Made by a program: the position numbers and the translations under genes. Positions 1 through 5,632 of a stretch of 8,448 bases of DNA are shown in pieces. The notes under the pieces are model-generated. The model was not told the DNA's origin and did not search any database. It was given only the letters and a program-made list of their open reading frames with translations. Each line of letters starts with the position of its first letter. Position 1 is the stretch's first letter. The stretch is from positions 1 to 8,448 of the forward strand of contig JBFLXN010000122.1 in assembly GCA_040755715.1 (NCBI GenBank). The letters run 5' to 3'. The DNA comes from JBFLXN01 sp040755715 [NCBI: Candidatus Edwardsbacteria bacterium] (GTDB lineage Bacteria > Edwardsbacteria > AC1 > JBFLXN01).

Positions 1-79
1 GTTTTTTGATGTAAGGTTTTTGTTTATAACGAGTTAAATTATATCAAAAGCTGGAGGAAAAGTCAAGAAAAATAATCAG

Positions 80-106
80 ATAACCTGCAAAATATCAGCA
101 GGTTAT
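80..106 (+). other. Perfect 9-bp hairpin upstream of gene 1
   Basis: ATAACCTGC (80-88) and GCAGGTTAT (98-106) are perfect reverse complements around a 9-base AT-rich loop. The 3' side is followed by GAATTTTACAG, which has only a four-T run two bases after the stem. It may be the terminator of a gene to the left of the window, or a leader structure in the 5' UTR of gene 1; the weak T-run and its place only 34 bases before the Shine-Dalgarno site leave both open. The rest of 1-155 is AT-rich, and I see no convincing promoter pair or small gene there. Confidence 0.5.
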
Positions 107-155
107 GAATTTTACAGAAGTCTTTAAACAAAAATAAGAAAGGAGGAAAGAAAAG

Positions 156-2855
156 ATGAAAAAGGTGATAATAATCTTTTCCACAGTGGGGTTATTCATA
201 TTTAGCACCACTGAAATTTCTGCTTTTAAAAAGGCAAACAAATTTGTGAAGTTGTCTCCTCAGAGTTTCAAAGAACTAAAGGCGAAGGCATCAGCTCTTG
301 AGACTATCTTCTTTGATGATTTTGAGACAGAGAAGGGATGGACAGTGATGGATATTGCTGTTCAAAATCCTAAGTGGCATATTTCTACCTATCAGGCCTA
401 CCTCGGAAATTCTTGGTGGTGTGGAGAAGACCAAGATACGGTAGGATGGGCGAGCCCTCCCGGTTATGGAGATGGTTGGGTTCAGATGCTTATTTCTCCT
501 ACTGTTGATTTGACTTCTGTGACTGCTGACACAGTGCTGATAAGGTATATGCATTATTATTCTGTAGAGCCACCTGGCGCAGGCGAACAACAATGGGACT
601 GCTGTAATGTGTGGGCCTCTATAGATAGCGGGCAGAACTGGACAATCTTATTTCCAGATACCGTTAGATATCCAGGGTCAGCCTATAATGTCTCTAACAG
701 TTACGCTTGGCACTATACCGGTTTAGTTCCTGATTGGGTTCCTATCTCTGGTTGGGGGGGAACAAATAGTGGTTGGTCTGCTATTGGTTTTGATCTCTCT
801 TCATTCAAGGGTTCAAATTTATGGTTGAGATTTGCTGTAGTGAGCGATCCATTGGTTTCAGACCAAACTAATGGCACATTTCATGGAGCCTGGTATTTAG
901 ACAATATTCAAATTGATACAGTAAGTGCCGGGGGAAGCAGTGGGACAATCTTTTATGATGATGCGGAGAGTGGCCCTGGAAATTGGGTGGCTACATCCAA
1001 GACCCCGAGATATCTCTGGCACAAAGTGACTACCAGAGCACATAGCCCTACACAGAGCTGGTGGGCGGGAGTGGATACTCTTGGTAGCTATCTCTGGTGC
1101 CAGTCAGATGCGATTGTCTCTCCAGTAATTGACCTTCGTGAGGCAAAAACTACAGACTCTTGTTATGTCAATTTCTGGGTCTGGGCTCACCTTCCTGATA
1201 CAGGCGGACCCGTATATAGCAGTCCTGATTATTATGTCTGTGATATTTCTGCGGATACAGGAAGAAACTGGCAGGGAATCACTCCATATATTTCTTGGGA
1301 TAATTCCCAGACTTGGCTTGAACATAACCAGAGTGTTGGCCCATATCTTGATATTAGTTCCTGGGCAGGAAAGACAGTGCAGATTAGAATAGCCTTCCTT
1401 TCTGATGGCGATAGCCTTGTTGATGAGGGGCTTTATATAGACGATTTTATCGTCAAAGCCAAGACCCGTGAACCACTTCCACCACCTTCTACTGTTCTTA
1501 TAGTTGATGATGACTTCACTTCAGCAATAGATGTGTATGAAAATCGTTGGACAAAGTATTTTGAAAATTCTCTAGCAAATCTGGGTTATCGCTTTTCAGA
1601 AGCAATTGTTGGCTATCACAAAGATATGGATTCTACATACTTAAGAAAATTTCCTGTAGCTATCTGGAACATCGGCGCTTCTTACTATGAGGCAGTGGGA
1701 GGTAAAGGATGGCCACTTTCGGATAAGGAGAAAGAACATATTATGGCCTATCTGAGAACTGGAGGAAATTTCTGGCTGAGCGGTAAGGACTATATGTGGA
1801 CTGTTCCACCTACACCAGAACTTGAACCTTTGGTAAAGGATTACTTCCATCTACTTGATAGAGTTGAAGATATAGGATGTTCATTTGTCTACGGCATCCC
1901 TGGAGATTCTCTCAGTAGTGAACTTGACACTATTTATTTAGATTACGGACACCTCAATGGTGATGGCTGGGGAAATGACTATGCTGATAAACTTATTCCT
2001 GATAGCACACTTGGAGCTCGAGGCGCCTTCTTCAATCCCAATGGGAACTATTCTGCCATTCATTATCACGATGCTACCCTTGGATATAAAGCTTTATTTA
2101 CTGCTTTTGCCTTTGAGGCGATTAATACTCCGACAGAGAGAGATACGATAATGGCAAGAATTATGAACTGGTTCTTAACGGAAAGTCCAGATTATATCCC
2201 ACCTGCTTCTCCAGAAAGCCTCAAAGCACAGGTTGTCAGTCCAAATGTAATTCTCACCTGGCTGACAAATAGTGAACCCGATTTGGCCGGATATAATATC
2301 TATCGTGGAACTAACCACTGGGGACCATACACAAATATAGGAACCAAGACTATACCTGACACAACCTTTACTGATACTACCACGACAATAGGAGTGAACT
2401 ACTTCTATGTGGTTACTGCCTACGATAATGCCTTCCCAGCTAATGAGAGCTGGTATTCTAACGAAGTGAATGTAATGCGCACCAGCATACTGGATGCCGA
2501 AGGGATAGCCTCCGCAAACTTACCACAGAAATTTGGCCTATTGCAGAATTATCCTAATCCGTTTACTTCGGCTACGGAGATAAGGTATACAGTGGGAACA
2601 CCAGAGCACCAGAGCACCAGAGCGCCAGCCATGAGCCACGAGCCACGAGCCATCAGCCACACTACTCTGAAAATCTATAATCTCGCCGGACAGCTTGTGC
2701 GAATATTAGTCAATGAGCCTAAAAGTCCAGGAGTCTACAAGGTAATCTGGGATGGGAGGGATGAGAGTGGAAAGCGGGTAACGGAGGGCGTGTATTTCTA
2801 TAGACTCACAGCGGGCGATTTAGAGGATATAAAAAAGATGATTCTTGTGCGATAA
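156..2855 (+). CDS. Secreted modular protein: two jelly-roll domains, VDDD domain, FN3, FlgD-like sorting tail
   Basis: A complete 899-residue protein. AAGGAGG at 140-146 sits 9 bases before the ATG and fixes the start. Residues 1-23 form a signal peptide (MKK, hydrophobic core, cut probably after EISA). Residues ~51-255 and ~263-436 are two related MAM/choice-of-anchor-J-like jelly-roll domains; each opens with F(F/Y)DD.E, has a SWW.G turn, an SP.(V/I)DL strand, an S.D(S/T)G.NW motif, and ends in (W/L)Y(L/I)D(N/D). Residues ~446-675 are a Rossmann-like domain starting LIVDDD, with GGNFWLSG near 537-543 and GIPGDS near 580-585. It recalls glutamine-amidotransferase-like folds, but I see no nucleophile cysteine. 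Residues ~681-775 are a fibronectin type III domain (NIYRGT, YFYVVTAYD). Residues ~790-899 are a FlgD-like Ig domain opening with LLQNYPNPF and ending KKMILVR, as in type IX sorting tails. The likely location is the cell surface or outside. The exact role is unknown; there is no catalytic site I can name. A repeat-derived insert of ~21 residues lies in the sorting domain. Confidence 0.95.
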   Translation: MKKVIIIFSTVGLFIFSTTEISAFKKANKFVKLSPQSFKELKAKASALETIFFDDFETEKGWTVMDIAVQNPKWHISTYQAYLGNSWWCGEDQDTVGWASPPGYGDGWVQMLISPTVDLTSVTADTVLIRYMHYYSVEPPGAGEQQWDCCNVWASIDSGQNWTILFPDTVRYPGSAYNVSNSYAWHYTGLVPDWVPISGWGGTNSGWSAIGFDLSSFKGSNLWLRFAVVSDPLVSDQTNGTFHGAWYLDNIQIDTVSAGGSSGTIFYDDAESGPGNWVATSKTPRYLWHKVTTRAHSPTQSWWAGVDTLGSYLWCQSDAIVSPVIDLREAKTTDSCYVNFWVWAHLPDTGGPVYSSPDYYVCDISADTGRNWQGITPYISWDNSQTWLEHNQSVGPYLDISSWAGKTVQIRIAFLSDGDSLVDEGLYIDDFIVKAKTREPLPPPSTVLIVDDDFTSAIDVYENRWTKYFENSLANLGYRFSEAIVGYHKDMDSTYLRKFPVAIWNIGASYYEAVGGKGWPLSDKEKEHIMAYLRTGGNFWLSGKDYMWTVPPTPELEPLVKDYFHLLDRVEDIGCSFVYGIPGDSLSSELDTIYLDYGHLNGDGWGNDYADKLIPDSTLGARGAFFNPNGNYSAIHYHDATLGYKALFTAFAFEAINTPTERDTIMARIMNWFLTESPDYIPPASPESLKAQVVSPNVILTWLTNSEPDLAGYNIYRGTNHWGPYTNIGTKTIPDTTFTDTTTTIGVNYFYVVTAYDNAFPANESWYSNEVNVMRTSILDAEGIASANLPQKFGLLQNYPNPFTSATEIRYTVGTPEHQSTRAPAMSHEPRAISHTTLKIYNLAGQLVRILVNEPKSPGVYKVIWDGRDESGKRVTEGVYFYRLTAGDLEDIKKMILVR
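2599..2660 (+). repeat. 8-bp plus 7-bp tandem repeats inside gene 1
   Basis: Three exact copies of CACCAGAG (2599-2606, 2607-2614, 2615-2622) plus a degenerate fragment run straight into 7-bp units of AGCCA(C/T)(G/C) at 2627-2633, 2634-2640, 2641-2647 and 2648-2654, with a partial unit to 2660. Neither period is a multiple of three, yet the reading frame is kept. The translated segment, about residues 815-835, is rich in His, Ser, Pro and Arg, unlike its surroundings. It lies between two beta strands of the FlgD-like domain (EIRYTV and TTLKIYNL); gene 2 has only a short turn there. It looks like inserted or expanded low-complexity DNA. Confidence 0.85.
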
Positions 2856-2879
2856 CCTCCACCACTTTCTACCACACTA

Positions 2880-2900
2880 ACGGCGGACTCGCCGTGTTTT
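2880..2900 (+). terminator. Possible terminator hairpin after gene 1, with a competing fold
   Basis: ACGGCG (2880-2885), loop GACT, and CGCCGT (2890-2895) form a perfect 6-bp GC-rich hairpin 24 bases after the gene 1 stop, followed by GTTTTA. That resembles a short intrinsic terminator, though the stem is small and the T-run brief. A second pairing, GACTCG (2886-2891) with CGAGTC (2904-2909), uses the loop and 3' arm of the first, so only one can form. The remaining gap to 3005 is a pyrimidine-rich tract followed by a purine-rich tract; I see no gene or convincing promoter in it. Confidence 0.4.
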
Positions 2901-3016
2901 AGACGAGTCTTCCCTCTCTGAAAGTAGCACTCCCGACAAGGTAGAGGGTCCGTAGAGGAAGGGGGAGAGGTTGTTCCTAACACTATTACAGAGATACTTT
3001 ATAAAAAGGAGGGGAA

Positions 3017-5401
3017 ATGAAGAAAATTATTTTTACGACAATAGGAACAATTACTGTTATTCTAATTTTCACTGCAGGTTTAAATGCAACTCCACCTACT
3101 TTTTCCGGAACTACCGTCTGGCCGGACACAAATTTCAATGGACCTTTTCCGGTGAAAAGTAAAATTACCGCGCCAAATGGAATTGCCTGGGATTCACTCT
3201 ATTATAACTATGGTGGAGGTTTTGTTTCTCTGGGACACGATAGCACAAAGGCAGATACATTCTATTTCACCATCCCCCAGCATGCCAGTGGAGGGCAGAC
3301 TCCCATCACGGCAAACTGGTATTTGGCCGCCACAGAAAATATTACAGGAGATTTGAAGAAGGAACCGGCGACGGCTCCTGGAACTCCGTTCAGTTTCAAG
3401 TTTTACATCCCGAGATTCACAAATACAACAAAACTTCGCGATACTACTTACACCGGTCCTTTTGTTGTTCAAAGTGTAATCACTGCCCCAGGTGGCATCC
3501 TGACAGATTCTCTATTTTATCATATGGGTTCGTTTGTCTTTACTGGAGTGGGTGCTGATAGTGCCAAAGGAGATACATCCTATTTTACCATTCCACAGGC
3601 TGGGGGAGGTGTTCAAACACCGATTACTGTTTATTGGTGCTTAGCAGGATGGGCAAACAGCGGCGGTTATTATGGATTTGAGCCAACAATAGCACCAAGC
3701 ATACCTGATACCTTCAAAATTTACAATCCTCAATTTTCAAATACCACTACTATTTCTGATACTGCTGAGTTTTTAGGACCATTTCTGGTTCAGACCACAA
3801 TTTTCTGTGAATCTTCTTTACTTTGGGATTCCCTCTATTGTGATAATGGGAGTGGATATGTGGGACTTCCTCATGACAGTATTGTGGGGAATGTATTTTT
3901 TTACACCATCCCACAACAATCCTATCCAGTAAAGAGCAAGATTACAATAAGCTGGTATATCCAGGCAGTGGACAGTGCTACCGCTGATTGGGCTTTTGAG
4001 CCACCCGGCGCTGGCAGTGGGTTTCCATTTCGCTTTAGCATCTATGATGGCAAGCCTCCTACTATTACCAATACTACTCAATGGCCGGATACTAGCTTCA
4101 CTGGACCATTTCCTATCTATGCCAATGTATTTGATACCTCAGGAATAGGATATGTGAGGCTATATTATAAAGAAAAGGCAGGAAGTGTTGATTCCCTATG
4201 GCATTATCTCCCGATGTTTCCTACCGGCAATCCTCAGGAGTATTCTGCGAGTATCCCGGCACAATTTCCTAAATCCAAGGTCTATTACTATGTAGAGGCT
4301 CAGGATAGTGCCGAAGGGCGGAATAACATCGGTAGAGACCCAAATGGTGCCCCGGCAAATGTCCATTTCCTTATGATAGGCGACCATCCTTATTCTTTAT
4401 TGCTGATTGATGATGATGAAGGGACAGTAAATGCATCGGGGAATGGATTTGAGACCTATTATCAAACTGCCTTTGATTCCCTAATGATAGGCTATGAAGC
4501 AGGATATTACGAGAGTTATGACTATTGGGATATGACTAAAGCAGAGCCTTTCAGCGTCTTGCGACATTTTAAGCACATCGTCTGGTTTACCACAAATGAC
4601 AGCACCAATACAATTACTCCGGAAGAGCAAGATAGTCTTATCGCATTCCTGAATCGTGGTGGGAAACTATTTGTTTCCTCCAAGCAATTAGGGCAAGAAG
4701 TAGGAGTGGATACGCTCAATGTATTTTATAACACCTATCTGAACGCAAAATTTGTCAGTGGAAATGCCGGGCAAATTTTTGCCAGAGGTGTGCCGGGCGA
4801 TTCTATCGGACAAAGTCTCGGCGATACCTTGGCACTTCAGGATAGAGGAGGAGGGACGAATAAGTCTTTAGACAAAATCTTTCCTCGTTCTGGGGCTGAT
4901 TCTTGTTTTGTCTATAGAATAACAGGTGGACCTGCAGCCATAAAGTATGATTCTGGCACATACAAAGTTGTCTACTTTGCCTTTCCATTTGAGGCAATCG
5001 GTGGACTGGCGACTCGCTATGTCCAACAGAAAGAAATTATGGACAGAATTATGAGATGGTTCGGGATACCAACCTGGACTGGTGTAGAAGAACTCCAGTC
5101 TGAATCAACACTGCCTCCGCTTGCAGGTGGAATACTACTTCAGAATGCTCCTAATCCATTCCGTTCAGAGACGACTATTCGCTATCATCTTCCTGGAGGG
5201 ACCAATGTTTCTCTTAAGGTCTATAATGTCTTGGGACAACTGGTAAAGACACTCGTGAATGATTACAGAACTGCTGGAGCATATTCAGTGAGATGGAATG
5301 GAAAGAATGACCAGATGCAGAAAGTATCATCTGGGGTCTATTTCTATCGTCTGGAAACAGAAAGTGGTAATTTCACCAAGAAGATGGTGCTGATTAGATA
5401 G
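3017..5401 (+). CDS. Secreted protein: four Ig-like repeats, VDDD domain, FlgD-like sorting tail
   Basis: A complete 794-residue protein. AAGGAGGGG at 3006-3014 precedes the ATG by only two to four bases, depending on which part pairs; no other start suits the signal peptide. Residues 1-24 are a signal peptide (MKK, long hydrophobic stretch, cut probably after LNA). Residues ~26-455 are four tandem Ig-like repeats of about 105-110 residues. Residues ~460-685 are a Rossmann-like domain starting LLLIDDDEG, with GGKLFVSS near 548-555 and GVPGDS near 591-596, clearly related to the matching domain of gene 1. Residues ~700-794 are the FlgD-like tail, opening with LLQNAPNPF and ending KKMVLIR. The Tyr of the usual NYPNPF motif is Ala here. 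It is probably exported like gene 1 and may share its pathway or act with it; no enzymatic site is evident. The 161-bp gap with a possible terminator leaves it unclear whether genes 1 and 2 form an operon. Confidence 0.95.
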   Translation: MKKIIFTTIGTITVILIFTAGLNATPPTFSGTTVWPDTNFNGPFPVKSKITAPNGIAWDSLYYNYGGGFVSLGHDSTKADTFYFTIPQHASGGQTPITANWYLAATENITGDLKKEPATAPGTPFSFKFYIPRFTNTTKLRDTTYTGPFVVQSVITAPGGILTDSLFYHMGSFVFTGVGADSAKGDTSYFTIPQAGGGVQTPITVYWCLAGWANSGGYYGFEPTIAPSIPDTFKIYNPQFSNTTTISDTAEFLGPFLVQTTIFCESSLLWDSLYCDNGSGYVGLPHDSIVGNVFFYTIPQQSYPVKSKITISWYIQAVDSATADWAFEPPGAGSGFPFRFSIYDGKPPTITNTTQWPDTSFTGPFPIYANVFDTSGIGYVRLYYKEKAGSVDSLWHYLPMFPTGNPQEYSASIPAQFPKSKVYYYVEAQDSAEGRNNIGRDPNGAPANVHFLMIGDHPYSLLLIDDDEGTVNASGNGFETYYQTAFDSLMIGYEAGYYESYDYWDMTKAEPFSVLRHFKHIVWFTTNDSTNTITPEEQDSLIAFLNRGGKLFVSSKQLGQEVGVDTLNVFYNTYLNAKFVSGNAGQIFARGVPGDSIGQSLGDTLALQDRGGGTNKSLDKIFPRSGADSCFVYRITGGPAAIKYDSGTYKVVYFAFPFEAIGGLATRYVQQKEIMDRIMRWFGIPTWTGVEELQSESTLPPLAGGILLQNAPNPFRSETTIRYHLPGGTNVSLKVYNVLGQLVKTLVNDYRTAGAYSVRWNGKNDQMQKVSSGVYFYRLETESGNFTKKMVLIR
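3092..4381 (+). repeat. Four tandem Ig-like protein repeats in gene 2
   Basis: Repeats begin near residues 26, 132, 237 and 346. Shared landmarks in each are an opening N/GTT, then D(T)..F/Y.GPF.V at the first turn, a central (D)SL(Y/F)Y strand in units 1-3 (VRLYY in unit 4), an HDS or DS turn, a TIPQ (SIPA in unit 4) strand, W/Y-Y-aromatic (NWYLA, YWCLA, SWYIQA, YYYVEA), and an EP or DP loop before the last F-x-(F/I/M) strand. Units 1 and 4 share a WPDT.F.GPFP stretch. The DNA copies have diverged well beyond easy alignment, so this is an old domain duplication and not a recent DNA repeat. Confidence 0.8.
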
Positions 5402-5402
5402 A

Positions 5403-5442
5403 AATTTGAAAATTGGAAGATTGAAAGATTAAAAGATTGAAT
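5403..5442 (+). repeat. Degenerate 8-bp tandem repeat after gene 2
   Basis: Five consecutive 8-base units can be read directly after the gene 2 stop: AATTTGAA, AATTGGAA, GATTGAAA, GATTAAAA and GATTGAAT, consensus (A/G)ATTGRAA. The period is exact over 40 bases although the units vary. It is a noncoding low-complexity repeat; the unit count is too low and there are no spacers, so it is not a CRISPR array. Confidence 0.65.
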
Positions 5443-5451
5443 TGACAGAGT

Positions 5452-5497
5452 AGCAAAGGGGGAAGGGAGAGCCCAAAAAAACCTTCCCTCTTGCTTT
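5452..5497 (+). terminator. Long hairpin, probable transcription terminator of gene 2
   Basis: AGCAAAGGGGGAAGG (5452-5466) pairs with CCTTCCCTCTTGCT (5482-5495) as about 14 base pairs with one G-U pair and one bulged A. The loop of 15 bases ends in a run of seven A. The stem starts 50 bases after the gene 2 stop and is followed by only two T before AAA, so the tail is weaker than a textbook intrinsic terminator. On the other strand the A-run is inside the loop and does not serve as a T-tail. It most likely ends the gene 2 transcript or stabilises its 3' end. Confidence 0.55.
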
Positions 5498-5544
5498 AAA
5501 GTAGGAACAGGCTTCTCCCTCTGTGATTATTAAGTGGGCGATAG

Positions 5545-5626
5545 TTTACCTCTGGCGAAAAGTGACGAATTCCGAACCCTCAAATTCAACCTAATGAGAC
5601 ACAGATTTTCGCAAGTGAGGGTTACC
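5545..5626 (+). promoter_or_regulatory. Leader with interleaved inverted repeats covering the ribosome site of gene 3
   Basis: Arm A GCGAAAA (5555-5561) is complementary to A' TTTTCGC (5606-5612). Arm B AACCCTCA (5575-5582) is complementary to B' TGAGGGTT (5616-5623). The order A-B-A'-B' is that of an H-type pseudoknot. B' contains GAGGG (5617-5621), the likely Shine-Dalgarno site of gene 3, 7 bases before its ATG, so pairing of B with B' would hide it. A can also be extended imperfectly outwards (ACC-TC at 5548-5552 with GAGGGT), giving a fold that competes with B-B'. The block may be an RNA switch, or a small palindromic repeat of the genome that landed here. No known riboswitch class is recognised. 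Confidence 0.35.
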
Positions 5627-5632
5627 TTATGA
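5594..5632 (+). CDS. Possible 12-codon leader peptide overlapping the gene 3 start
   Basis: ATG at 5594 opens a frame encoding MRHRFSQVRVTL with its TGA at 5630-5632, overlapping the gene 3 ATG as ATGA. Three of the twelve codons are AGA or AGG arginine codons. The same frame is open further upstream to a GTG at 5534 (32 codons, after a TAA at 5531). No purine-rich ribosome site precedes either start, which argues against translation. If translated, ribosomes would cross arms A' and B' of the leader structure and could couple to gene 3. It could equally be chance. Confidence 0.15.
   Translation: MRHRFSQVRVTL

Noticed and set aside
25-45. TATAAC and TATATC as -10 boxes for gene 1
   Set aside because: No -35-like sequence lies at a suitable distance, and the region is so AT-rich that such hexamers are expected by chance.
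1485-2180. VDDD domain of gene 1 as an active class I glutamine amidotransferase or a response-regulator receiver
   Set aside because: No nucleophile Cys is visible in the GGNFWLSG turn, and a receiver domain would not follow a signal peptide and jelly-roll domains in a secreted protein.
2798-2983. Reverse-strand frame covering the gap between genes 1 and 2
   Set aside because: It overlaps the conserved C-terminal end of gene 1, has low-complexity composition and no ribosome site.
5403-5442. Repeated GATTGAAA-like units as a CRISPR array
   Set aside because: The units are 8 bp, back to back and degenerate, with no spacers and no cas genes nearby.
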